DNA from: Rhizobium sp. Q54
Lineage (GTDB): Bacteria; Pseudomonadota; Alphaproteobacteria; Rhizobiales; Xanthobacteraceae
Assembly: GCA_945861895.1 (NCBI GenBank)
Contig: CAMAWF010000018.1
Span: 1 to 48,925 of the forward strand
Reading direction: 5' to 3'
DNA length: 48,925 bases
Position 1 is the stretch's first letter, and every line of letters begins with the position of its first letter. Positions 1 to 7,606 of this stretch are shown piece after piece. Position numbers and translations under genes: made by a program. The notes under the pieces are model-generated. The model ran no database searches, was not told the origin of the DNA, and worked only from the letters and a program-made list of their open reading frames with translations.

Positions 1-1
1 C

Positions 2-73
2 CGCTCGCTCGAGCGCGCCGCCGCCGAGCCGGCCGAGGTCAAAACCGGCGCCGGCGCGGCGCTGTGGTGGTGA
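2..73 (+). CDS. C-terminal end of an unrecognised protein (5' truncated)
   Basis: One open frame runs in from the window edge and stops at TGA 71-73, giving 23 residues that are Ala/Glu-rich and end in GAGAALWW. The composition and third-position GC look coding, and the stop lies just before a dispersed repeat, a usual place for a gene to end in this genome. There is too little sequence to assign a family, and a chance open frame cannot be excluded. Confidence 0.45.
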   Translation, partial: RSLERAAAEPAEVKTGAGAALWW

Positions 74-82
74 CGCCGGCCG

Positions 83-195
83 TCATTCCGGGGCGCGCCG
101 ACGGCGCGAACCCGGAATCCATAACCACGCCGCTATCGATCAGTCGCTACACAGGGGTTATGGATTCCGGCTCTCGCTTCGCTCGGCCGGAATGA
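83..195. repeat. Paired-hairpin palindromic element A (113 bp)
   Basis: Two hairpins face each other. The left begins TCA, has stem TTCCGG/CCGGAA and is followed by TCC (83-120). The right begins GGA, has the same stem and ends TGA (163-195). An inner pair, ATAACC (121-126) and GGTTAT (156-161), lets the whole element fold into one longer stem. The TCA/TCC flanks are the same as in elements at 18005, 32770 and 36068, although the stem sequence differs. It lies between the end of one gene and the alcohol dehydrogenase start and is non-coding. Confidence 0.85.
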
Positions 196-235
196 CAGTG
201 TAGTATCCCGAGGTCATCAGCCGGGAAAATTCAAA

Positions 236-1291
236 ATGAAAAGCTACCAAGTCTGCGAGTGCGGCGCGCCGCTGCAAATGGTCGAGGGGCCGACGCCCGA
301 GCCGGTCGGCACGCAGGTGCTGCTCAAGGTGATCGCGGCCGGGGTCTGCCACAGCGATCTGCACATCTGGGACGGCTATTACGAGATGGGCGGCGGCAAG
401 CGGTTGCAGCTGCTCGAGCGCGGCATCAAGCTGCCGCTCACCATGGGCCACGAGAATGTCGGCGACGTGGTCGCGTTCGGTCCCGGCGCAAACGGCGTCA
501 AGATCGGCGACCGGCGGCTGGCGCATCCCTGGATGGGCTGCGGCGAATGTTCCGTCTGCAAGCGCGGCGAGGAGCAGCTCTGCAAGACGCCGCGCAATCT
601 CGGCGTGTTCAGCCATGGCGGCTATGCCGACTATCTGATGGTGCCGCATCCGCGTTATCTGTTCGACATCGGCGATCTGCCGCCGGAAAAAGTCGCGCCG
701 CTCGCCTGCTCGGGCATCACGACTTATGGCGCCTTGAAGAAGGCAGGCTCCATCCTCAAGGACGAGCCGCTGGTGATCGTCGGCGCCGGCGGGCTCGGCC
801 TGATGTGTCTGGCGCTCAACAAGATGATGGGCGGCAAGGGCGCAATCGTGGTCGACATTGATCCGGCCAAGCGCGAGGCCGCCAAGCAGGCCGGCGCGCT
901 GGCGGTGATCGACGGCAAGGCGCCGGACGCCGCCAAGCAGATCGTCGCGGCGACCAAGGGCGGCGCCTGGGCGGTGATCGATCTGGTCGGCTCGTCGAGC
1001 ACGGTGCAGCTCGGCATCGACAGTCTCACCAAGGGCGGCAAGCTCATCGTCATTGGTTTGTTTGGCGGCGACATCACGATCTCGACGCCGTATTTTCCGC
1101 TACGGGCGATGGCGATCCAGGGCTCTTACGTCGGCAGCCTGCCGGAGATGAAAGAGCTGCTCGACCTCGTGCGCGCCAAGGGCCTGCCGCCGATTCCGCT
1201 CGCCACCCGTCCGCTGGCGCAGGTCAACGCCGCGCTCAACGATCTGCGCGCCGGCAAGATCGTCGGCCGCGTGGTGCTGACGCCGGTGTAG
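236..1291 (+). CDS. Zinc-dependent alcohol dehydrogenase (MDR superfamily)
   Basis: A 351-residue cytosolic medium-chain dehydrogenase/reductase that would oxidise an alcohol, or reduce an aldehyde or ketone, with NAD(P). Visible motifs are the catalytic zinc site C38-H39, H72-E73 and C158, the structural zinc cysteines C102, C105, C108 and C116, and the Rossmann motif GAGGLG at 183-188. All metal ligands are present, so it should be active. The ATG at 236 lacks a strong Shine-Dalgarno sequence, but the family motifs begin a few residues in, so the start is reasonable. The substrate cannot be read from sequence. A repeat element lies on each side, so it is probably transcribed alone or only loosely with the downstream osmC-like gene. 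Confidence 0.9.
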   Translation: MKSYQVCECGAPLQMVEGPTPEPVGTQVLLKVIAAGVCHSDLHIWDGYYEMGGGKRLQLLERGIKLPLTMGHENVGDVVAFGPGANGVKIGDRRLAHPWMGCGECSVCKRGEEQLCKTPRNLGVFSHGGYADYLMVPHPRYLFDIGDLPPEKVAPLACSGITTYGALKKAGSILKDEPLVIVGAGGLGLMCLALNKMMGGKGAIVVDIDPAKREAAKQAGALAVIDGKAPDAAKQIVAATKGGAWAVIDLVGSSSTVQLGIDSLTKGGKLIVIGLFGGDITISTPYFPLRAMAIQGSYVGSLPEMKELLDLVRAKGLPPIPLATRPLAQVNAALNDLRAGKIVGRVVLTPV

Positions 1292-1297
1292 TGACCG

Positions 1298-1399
1298 TCA
1301 CCCTGAGGCGCTCGGCCGATGGGCCGAGCCTCGAAGGGGTGACGGCCTCAATGTCTGCCGCCATCCTTCGAGGCTCGCTTTGCTCGCACCTCAGGATGA
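1298..1399. repeat. Paired-hairpin palindromic element B
   Basis: A non-coding stretch between the dehydrogenase stop and the osmC-like gene. It starts with TCA before CCCTGAGG and ends with CCTCAGGA directly followed by TGA. The left half has an inner stem CTCGGCC/GGCCGAG with a short loop, and the right half has GGCTCG facing CGAGCA-type arms. It resembles repeats common in Bradyrhizobium-like genomes. The outer TCA...TGA boundary agrees with the other paired-hairpin elements here, but the inner TCC/GGA flanks are less clean. Confidence 0.7.
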
Positions 1400-1424
1400 C
1401 GGCGAAAGAAAGTAGGAGACCATC

Positions 1425-1934
1425 ATGGACGCCGGGCAATTGCGCGCGATGCAGGCGCCGATCAAGGATCGCTACAAGAGCGATCCGCAGGCCGCCGTCA
1501 TCACGCTCAAGGCAAATGGCACGCTTGACGATGCCCACATCGCCTGCAAGGTCGAGACCGGCCGCGCATTGGCGGTGGCCGGCCTGCATCCCGCGACCGG
1601 CGGTTCGGGCTTGGAGCTTTGTTCCGGCGACATGTTGCTGGAAGCGCTGGTCGCCTGCGCCGGGGTCACCTTGAAGGCGGTTGCCACCGCGCTCGACATT
1701 CCGCTCAAGTCGGGACGCGTGTCGGCCGAAGGCGATCTGGATTTTCGCGGCACGCTCGGCGTCGCCAAGGATGCGCCGGTCGGATTTGCGCAAATCCGCC
1801 TGCGGTTCGACCTCGACACCGATGTCGGCCAGGACAGGCTCGACCAGTTGCTCAAGCTCACCGAGCGCTATTGCGTCGTTTACCAGACTATCAAGCGCGG
1901 CCCGCCGGTGGAGGTGAAACTGGCGCGCGCGTAG
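1425..1934 (+). CDS. OsmC/Ohr family protein
   Basis: A 169-residue protein of the OsmC fold, a family of small cytosolic thiol peroxidases that detoxify organic or inorganic hydroperoxides. The two redox cysteines expected for the family are present: C78 in the helix context LVACAG and C150 in ERYC. The central E/R-rich strand region (FAQIRLRFDLDT) also fits. GGAG lies nine bases before the ATG, which supports this start. The partner reductant and the peroxide preference cannot be told. It is separated from the upstream dehydrogenase by a repeat element, so co-transcription is possible but not shown. Confidence 0.85.
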   Translation: MDAGQLRAMQAPIKDRYKSDPQAAVITLKANGTLDDAHIACKVETGRALAVAGLHPATGGSGLELCSGDMLLEALVACAGVTLKAVATALDIPLKSGRVSAEGDLDFRGTLGVAKDAPVGFAQIRLRFDLDTDVGQDRLDQLLKLTERYCVVYQTIKRGPPVEVKLARA

Positions 1935-2018
1935 TTTGCGGCATCATTTCCATGTCATTCCGCCGGGTGAGGGGGACTTTCCCTTTGACCTGCGGTTTGC
2001 TAACGCCCCTCACCCCGA

Positions 2019-2044
2019 CCCTCTCCCCGCCAGCGGGGAGAGGG
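2019..2044. repeat. C/T-rich repeat hairpin in front of a membrane-protein gene
   Basis: A perfect 12-bp inverted repeat, CCCTCTCCCCGC facing GCGGGGAGAGGG with a two-base loop. It is a member of the same C/T-rich palindrome family seen at 12049 and 34755. Its 3' arm runs straight into GGGAGAAATCAC and then the ATG at 2054, so the likely ribosome-binding site is partly inside the stem. Folding in the mRNA could lower translation of the downstream gene. Confidence 0.8.
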
Positions 2045-2053
2045 AGAAATCAC

Positions 2054-2848
2054 ATGCCCGCCGACCTTTATTTCGCGCTCACCCTCATTGCAAAAATGGC
2101 CGCCACCGCCGCCGTTGTGCTGGCGGCGACCGTCACCGCGGAGCGCGCCGGCCCGCTGGTCGGCGGCCTGGTCGCGTCGCTGCCGATCGGCGCCGGGCCG
2201 GTCTATGTCTTCCTCGCGCTCGATCAAGATTCGCAGTTCATCGCGGCAAGCGCGGTGGGGAGCCTGGCGGTCACCGCCGTCAACGTCGCCTTGGCGCTGA
2301 CCTACGCCATGCTGGCGCAGCGCTACCGTCTCGCGATCAGCCTGCCGGTTGCGTTCGCGGTCTGGGTGGTACTCGCGCTTGCGATTAATTTAGTCGAATG
2401 GACGCTGTTGAGCGCCGGCCTGATGAACGTCGCGGTTACCGGCGTCGCGCTTTGGCTGGTGCGGCCGCTGCGCAACGTGCCGATGCCGCGCGTGCACGCA
2501 AGCTGGCACGATCTGGCGATGCGCGCGATTCTGGCCGCGGCTCTCGTCGCCGTCGTCGTTACTTTCAGCTTTCGCATCGGACCGGCGGCGAGCGGAATCC
2601 TCGCGGTGTTCCCGGTCGTGCTGATGAGCATCATGTATATTCTTCACCGTCGCGTCGGCGGCAAACCGTCCGCCGCGGTGCTTGCCAATGCAATCCTCGG
2701 TCTGGTCGGGTTCGGCTTCGCCACCGTGGCGCTGCATTTATCCGCCGTGCCGCTCGGCTCGGCGCTGGGCTTGTCGCTTGCGCTGGCGGTGTCGGTTGGC
2801 TGGGGCTTCCTGATCTATGGCGCCCGCCGGCGCGGCATTCCGGTATGA
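2054..2848 (+). CDS. Multi-pass membrane protein of unknown function, first of a paralogous pair
   Basis: A 264-residue, very hydrophobic protein with about eight predicted membrane segments and few charges, ending in a short basic tail (ARRRGIPV). The ATG at 2054 follows GGGAG. Longer upstream frames run through the repeat and are not credible. It is clearly related to the next gene: both begin with a segment containing KMA.TA, then ER.GP followed by ASLP with nearby Gly/Ala, and both have H.RVGG before the last two membrane segments. The pair overlaps by ATGA, implying translational coupling and possibly a heteromeric complex. I do not recognise the family and assign no substrate. Confidence 0.8.
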   Translation: MPADLYFALTLIAKMAATAAVVLAATVTAERAGPLVGGLVASLPIGAGPVYVFLALDQDSQFIAASAVGSLAVTAVNVALALTYAMLAQRYRLAISLPVAFAVWVVLALAINLVEWTLLSAGLMNVAVTGVALWLVRPLRNVPMPRVHASWHDLAMRAILAAALVAVVVTFSFRIGPAASGILAVFPVVLMSIMYILHRRVGGKPSAAVLANAILGLVGFGFATVALHLSAVPLGSALGLSLALAVSVGWGFLIYGARRRGIPV

Positions 2849-3657
2849 CGGCGCTATCGCCCGAAACGCTGTTCTGGTTCGGACTGCTGCTCAAGATGGC
2901 GATGACCGCGACCATCGTCGTGGCGGCGTCAGTGGTGGTGGAACGCAGCGGACCGTTCATCGGCGCGCTGATTGCGTCGCTGCCGACCGCGGGCGGCGCG
3001 GCGATGATCATCCTGGCGATCGAGCATCCGCCGGCCTTCGTTGCGCAAAGCGCCGTCGGCAGCATCGTCTCCAACGCCGTGTGTGCGATCTTCGCGCTCA
3101 GCTATGCCGCGCTGGCGCAGCGCCGATCGTTGCCGGTGAGCCTCGGCGGAGCGTTTCTGGTGTGGTTTCTCGCCGCCGCCTTGACGCGATACGTGGATTG
3201 GAGCGCGGCGACTGCCGTGCTGTTGAATGCTTTGGTTTACCCGGCAACGATCCTTGCCGGCCGTGGCTTTCGCGCCGACGCCGCTGCGAAAACGCGCGTG
3301 ACCTTGACCGGCGCCGATCTCGCCTGGCGCGCGGCCATCGTGACGCTCTGCGTCATCGTCGTCACCGCCGCCAGCCATTCGATCGGTTCGTTCGCGTCGG
3401 GACTGTTCGCGTTCTTTCCCGTGGCGATGGGATCGTTCTTCGTCATCCTGCATTTGCGCGTCGGCGGGCCGGCGTCCGGTAGCGTGGCCGCGCATGTGCA
3501 GGCCCCGCTGATCGGGCTCGGCCTCGGTCTCTTGATTGTGCATCTGCTGGCGGAGCCTGCCGGCGTGTGGTGGTCCTACGCGGCAGGCCTGAGCGTCGGC
3601 ATCGGCTGGAACGCGCTGCTGTGGCTCGCGCGGCAGCGGATGCAAAAGGCGGCTTAA
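2845..3657 (+). CDS. Multi-pass membrane protein of unknown function, second of a paralogous pair
   Basis: A 270-residue membrane protein whose ATG at 2845 overlaps the TGA of its paralogue. It has the same layout as the first gene (N-terminal [31 protein letters not shown], and HLRVGG near residue 205) but has diverged throughout. The pair looks like an old tandem duplication rather than a recent one. Its stop codon overlaps the mutS stop on the other strand within 3654-3657, so the two genes converge with no terminator between them. A small-molecule exporter or an envelope role is possible but unsupported. Confidence 0.8.
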   Translation: MTALSPETLFWFGLLLKMAMTATIVVAASVVVERSGPFIGALIASLPTAGGAAMIILAIEHPPAFVAQSAVGSIVSNAVCAIFALSYAALAQRRSLPVSLGGAFLVWFLAAALTRYVDWSAATAVLLNALVYPATILAGRGFRADAAAKTRVTLTGADLAWRAAIVTLCVIVVTAASHSIGSFASGLFAFFPVAMGSFFVILHLRVGGPASGSVAAHVQAPLIGLGLGLLIVHLLAEPAGVWWSYAAGLSVGIGWNALLWLARQRMQKAA

Positions 3658-6398
3658 GACTTCGATCCGGCCAGTTTTGCCTTCAGCGCGTAGAGCGCAT
3701 CCATCGCCTCGCGCGGCGACATTTCATCGGGATTGAGCGCCGCGAGTGCGCTCGCGAAATCATCCAGCGCGGAATTTTGCGGCAGGAGTGTGCTGCGCAC
3801 GGGTGCTGCGAACAGCGGCAGATCGTCGAAGCCCTTCGGCGCCGCGCGGTCTTCCCGCTCAAGCGTCGAGAGCACCACCTTGGCGCGCTCGATTACGCTC
3901 GCCGGCAGACCTGCGAGCTTGGCCACTTGAATGCCGTAGCTGCGGTCGGCGGCGCCGGCCACCACTTCGTGCAGGAACACCACCTCGCCCTGCCATTCCT
4001 TCACGCGCACGGTCGCATTGTGCAGCCGGTCGAGCCGCGCCGACAGCGCGGTGAGTTCGTGAAAATGCGTGGCGAACAGCGCGCGGCAGCGGTTGTTCTC
4101 GTGCAGATGCTCGATCGTCGCCCAGGCGATCGACAGCCCGTCGAAGGTGGCGGTGCCGCGGCCGATTTCGTCGAGAATGACCAGCGCGCGCTCGCCCGCC
4201 TGATTGAGGATCGCCGCCGTCTCCACCATCTCGACCATGAAGGTCGAGCGCCCGCGCGCGAGATCGTCGGCGGCCCCGACGCGCGAAAACAGCCGGTCGA
4301 TGACGCCGATGCGCGCGGCGCGCGCCGGAACGTAACTTCCCATTTGCGCGAGGATAGCGATGAGCGCGTTCTGCCGCAGGAATGTCGACTTGCCCGCCAT
4401 GTTGGGGCCGGTCATCAGCCAGATGCGGCCGGCGGCGGCTTTGGCGGGCGGAGAAAGATCGCAATCGTTGGCGACGAACGGCCCGCCGTCGCGCGCCAGC
4501 GCCTGCTCCACCACCGGATGGCGCCCGCCTTTAATCGCGAAATGCAGCGTGTCGTCGATTTCGGGGCGCACATAGTCGCGCTCGGCGGCAAGCGTTGCGA
4601 GCGCGGAAGCCACATCGAGCACGGCGAGCGCTTCGGCGGCTTGTTTGATCGAGGCAGTTGCTGCGGTCACTTGCGCTGCGAGCCGGTCGAAGGTTTCGAG
4701 TTCGAGGCCGAGTGCGCCGTCGGCGGCGCTGGCGATTTTCGCTTCCAGTTCGCCAAGCTCGGTCGAGGTGAAACGAACTTGGCCGGCGAGCGTCTGGCGG
4801 TGGATGAAGGTGGCATTGTGCGGCGGCGCCATAAGCTTGTCGCCATGCTGCGCGGTGACCTCGACGAAATAACCGAGCACGTTGTTGTGGCGAATCTTCA
4901 GCGCGCGGATGCCGGTCTCTTCCGCGTAGCGCGCCTGCAGCGTTGCCACCACGCGGCGGGATTCATCGCGCAGCGCGCGCGCTTCGTCGAGCGCCGTGTC
5001 GTAGCCTGCGCGCACGAAACCGCCGTCGCGCTTCCACGCCGGCAACTCGTCGGCGAGTGCGGCGGCGAGTTCATCGGCGAGCGCCGGATCGGGGCTGCGG
5101 CAGGCAATAGCGGCTTGCGCAATCTCGGCCGGCAGATTGCCCAAGGCCGAAAGCCGCTGCGCCAGACCGGCGGCGGCCCGCGCGCCGTCGCGGATGGCGG
5201 CGAGATCGCGCGGCCCGCTGCGGCCAACGACAATACGCGCCAGCGCGCGCGCAAGATCCGGCGCCGCGTTAAGACGCGCGCGGACATCGGCGCGGGCTGC
5301 AGCGTCGCGCACGAAAATCTCCACAGCATCTAGCCGTCGCGCGATTCCCGCCGGTTCGGTGAGCGGCGCCGAAAGCCGCTGCGCCAGAAGCCGCGAGCCG
5401 GCGGAGGTCACCGTGCGGTCGATGGTGGCGAGCAGCGAGCCGCGCCGCTCGCCCGCCAGCGTGCGCATCAGTTCGAGATTAGCGCGCGTGGCCTGATCGA
5501 TCGCCATCGTCGCGCCGGCGCGTTCGCGCAGTGGCGGCGACAGCGGCAGGCGCTTGCCGATCTGCGTGCGCTCCACATAGGTGACGCAAGCGGCAGCAGC
5601 CGTGAGCTCCAGCCGCGACAGCGCGCCGAACGATTCGGTTGTCGTCACGGCGAAGAACGACGCCAGCCGCCGCTCGGCGGTGGCGCCGTCGAACACGTCG
5701 CGCGCCAGCGGCGTCACCGCCGGCAGCGAACGGAAATAGGGCGCAAGCTCCGCGTCGCCATAGAGCGCATCGGAGACGATGATTTCGCCCGGTTCCAGCC
5801 GGGCGACCTCGGCGGCGAGCATGGCGCGGTCGCATTCCGCGATGTGGAACTCGCCGGTGGAAATATCGATCCAGCCCAGACCGAAACTGTCGCGACCATC
5901 GGCCGCGGATGCCCGGGCACGGACCAGCGCCAGCAGATAATTGTTGCGGGTCGGGTCGAGCAGCGTGTCTTCGGTCAGCGTGCCGGGCGTCACCAGCCGC
6001 ACCACGTCGCGGCGCACGATGCTTTTTCCGCCGCGTTTTTTTGCTTCCGCCGGGTCTTCCAGTTGCTCGCACACCGCCACGCGATGGCCGAGCGCGATCA
6101 GCCGGTGCAGATATTCGTCGGCGCGCACCACAGGCACGCCGCACATCGGAATGTCGCGGCCATGATGCTTGCCGCGTTTGGTGAGCACGATGCCGAGCGC
6201 GCGGCTCGCCACCTCGGCGTCGTCGAAAAACAATTCGTAGAAATCGCCCATCCGGTAGAACAGCAGGCAATCCGGATTGGCGGCCTTGATCTCGATATAT
6301 TGCTCCATCACGGGCGTGGTGCGCCCGGCCGCCTCGGCAGGCGGCGGCGCGTCAGGCTCGGACAGGCCGATGGGTTGCGCGAGGGCCATGGGGCGCAA
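3654..6398 (-). CDS. mutS: DNA mismatch repair protein MutS
   Basis: A 914-residue cytosolic ATPase that recognises mismatched bases and starts methyl-independent mismatch repair with MutL. The mismatch-reading motif F53-Y-E55 lies in the N-terminal domain. The connector, core and clamp domains follow. The C-terminal ATPase carries a Walker A ([10 protein letters not shown]) near residue 662 and a Walker B (ILDEIGRG) near 740. The length fits alphaproteobacterial MutS, including the short extra N-terminus. An in-frame ATG at 6389 is an alternative start. The gene is monocistronic or follows the amidohydrolase on the same strand after an 84-base gap holding a small stem-loop. Confidence 0.97.
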   Translation of the reverse strand: MRPMALAQPIGLSEPDAPPPAEAAGRTTPVMEQYIEIKAANPDCLLFYRMGDFYELFFDDAEVASRALGIVLTKRGKHHGRDIPMCGVPVVRADEYLHRLIALGHRVAVCEQLEDPAEAKKRGGKSIVRRDVVRLVTPGTLTEDTLLDPTRNNYLLALVRARASAADGRDSFGLGWIDISTGEFHIAECDRAMLAAEVARLEPGEIIVSDALYGDAELAPYFRSLPAVTPLARDVFDGATAERRLASFFAVTTTESFGALSRLELTAAAACVTYVERTQIGKRLPLSPPLRERAGATMAIDQATRANLELMRTLAGERRGSLLATIDRTVTSAGSRLLAQRLSAPLTEPAGIARRLDAVEIFVRDAAARADVRARLNAAPDLARALARIVVGRSGPRDLAAIRDGARAAAGLAQRLSALGNLPAEIAQAAIACRSPDPALADELAAALADELPAWKRDGGFVRAGYDTALDEARALRDESRRVVATLQARYAEETGIRALKIRHNNVLGYFVEVTAQHGDKLMAPPHNATFIHRQTLAGQVRFTSTELGELEAKIASAADGALGLELETFDRLAAQVTAATASIKQAAEALAVLDVASALATLAAERDYVRPEIDDTLHFAIKGGRHPVVEQALARDGGPFVANDCDLSPPAKAAAGRIWLMTGPNMAGKSTFLRQNALIAILAQMGSYVPARAARIGVIDRLFSRVGAADDLARGRSTFMVEMVETAAILNQAGERALVILDEIGRGTATFDGLSIAWATIEHLHENNRCRALFATHFHELTALSARLDRLHNATVRVKEWQGEVVFLHEVVAGAADRSYGIQVAKLAGLPASVIERAKVVLSTLEREDRAAPKGFDDLPLFAAPVRSTLLPQNSALDDFASALAALNPDEMSPREAMDALYALKAKLAGSKS

Positions 6399-6431
6399 CG
6401 CTAGCAGATGGCGCGCGGCCTTTCATGCGTG

Positions 6432-6456
6432 CCGCCGCAATAACCCACAGCGGCGG
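6432..6456. other. Small stem-loop between amidohydrolase and mutS
   Basis: The 7-bp arms CCGCCGC (6432-6438) and GCGGCGG (6450-6456) enclose an 11-base loop, just downstream of the amidohydrolase stop in the direction of transcription. No run of T follows on the minus strand, so it is not a canonical Rho-independent terminator. It could separate the two transcripts. Confidence 0.35.
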
Positions 6457-6482
6457 ATGCCCGATGCCCGCAAATCCGCCTG

Positions 6483-7493
6483 TTACTTCACAAACTTATG
6501 CCCGGTCAGGTTTTCCAGATTTTTGTAGTCGATTTTCTCGCGGTCGGCTTTGGAGAGCCCAAGTTCGTCGAGGATTTTCAGCGTCTCGCGGATGTAGCCG
6601 GTGCCTTTTTCCGGATCGAACGGGCAGTCGGACGCAAACACGATCTTGTTGATGTCGTAGAACGACATGCCGCAGACGGTCGCCGGCTTGCCGCCGAACA
6701 CCGCGGTATCGGCGTAGAAATCCTGCTTGAAGTAGTCGAGCGGACGCTTCTTCAGGCTCTTGCGCACCAAGCTCAAATCCTCGTCCGAGGTGCGGGCGCC
6801 GAGCTGGTCCCAGCCGGGGCCGATGCGGCCTTCCAGCATCGGCACGATGCCGCCGAAATGGTGGGTGATGATCTTGAGGTTGGGATATTTGTCGAGCGTC
6901 TTGGAGAATACCAGCCGCGCCATCGCCGCCGCGGTCTCATACGACCAGCCGAGCGTCCACCAGATTTCGTATTTCGATTTTTTCTCGGTGAGATAGTCGG
7001 GAAAATTCGAGGCGCGGGCCGGATGCATCCAGATCGGTTTGCCGAGCTTGTTCATGGCGGCGAAGAAAGGCTCGAACTCCGGATTGTCGAGCGGCTTGCC
7101 GGCGACATTGGTGTACATCTGCACGCCGAGCGCGCCGTTCTTGATCGCGCGCTCGCATTCGCGCACGCCGGCATCCGGCGCAGCGAGCGGCGCCTGCGCC
7201 ACCCAGCCGGGAAATCGGTCGGAATGCTTGGCGCAAATCTCAGCAAAGCCGTCATTGACCAGCTTGGCGTATTCCTCCACCTGGTCGCCCTTGCCAATCA
7301 ACTCGAGCGGCGGCATCGGGTAGGACAATATCTGCGCGTAATCGGGAAACGAATCGACGATCTTCATGCGCAGGTCGAGGTCGTGAATGCATGGAATTTC
7401 GCGCACCCGCTTGCCGATATCGGCATGGCCGCTTTCGACGATCTTGTCGAAGAATTTTTTCGGAATGAAGTGCGTGTAGGCGTCGATCCGCAT
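6483..7493 (-). CDS. Amidohydrolase-2 (ACMSD-like) family protein
   Basis: A 336-residue TIM-barrel protein of the amidohydrolase_2 family, which includes aminocarboxymuconate-semialdehyde decarboxylase and gamma-resorcylate decarboxylase. Expected metal-site residues are H8, H157 (WMHPAR), H211/H212 (THHFGG) and D289 (FASDCPFD). The first ligand of the usual HxH pair is replaced: the N-terminus reads DAYTH, so Tyr6 takes that place. This may mark a subfamily with different metal binding. The enzyme probably decarboxylates or hydrolyses an aromatic or ring-cleavage acid, in keeping with its position downstream of a ThDP enzyme and a binding protein on the same strand. The exact reaction is unknown. 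Confidence 0.82.
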   Translation of the reverse strand: MRIDAYTHFIPKKFFDKIVESGHADIGKRVREIPCIHDLDLRMKIVDSFPDYAQILSYPMPPLELIGKGDQVEEYAKLVNDGFAEICAKHSDRFPGWVAQAPLAAPDAGVRECERAIKNGALGVQMYTNVAGKPLDNPEFEPFFAAMNKLGKPIWMHPARASNFPDYLTEKKSKYEIWWTLGWSYETAAAMARLVFSKTLDKYPNLKIITHHFGGIVPMLEGRIGPGWDQLGARTSDEDLSLVRKSLKKRPLDYFKQDFYADTAVFGGKPATVCGMSFYDINKIVFASDCPFDPEKGTGYIRETLKILDELGLSKADREKIDYKNLENLTGHKFVK

Positions 7494-7543
7494 TTAATTT
7501 CTCCACCCAGAGTTTCTTGTTTGGTTTGGCACAGGTCTATGCG

Positions 7544-7573
7544 CAATTGTCTTTCGCGCGCGCAAGAAAATTG
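7544..7573. promoter_or_regulatory. 30-bp imperfect palindrome upstream of the amidohydrolase
   Basis: The arms start CAATT and end AATTG and are joined by an alternating CG core (CGCGCGCG). They match over about 14 of 16 positions. The site is 51-80 bases before the amidohydrolase ATG and after the stop of the upstream gene. It could be an operator or a transcript hairpin. Confidence 0.4.
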
Positions 7574-7606
7574 TTTGCATGACAGGTCTGCCGCCGGTCT
7601 CCCTTC

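Noticed and set aside
3567-5333. 588-residue open frame opposite mutS
   Set aside because: It is antisense to conserved MutS domains and has no recognisable protein features.
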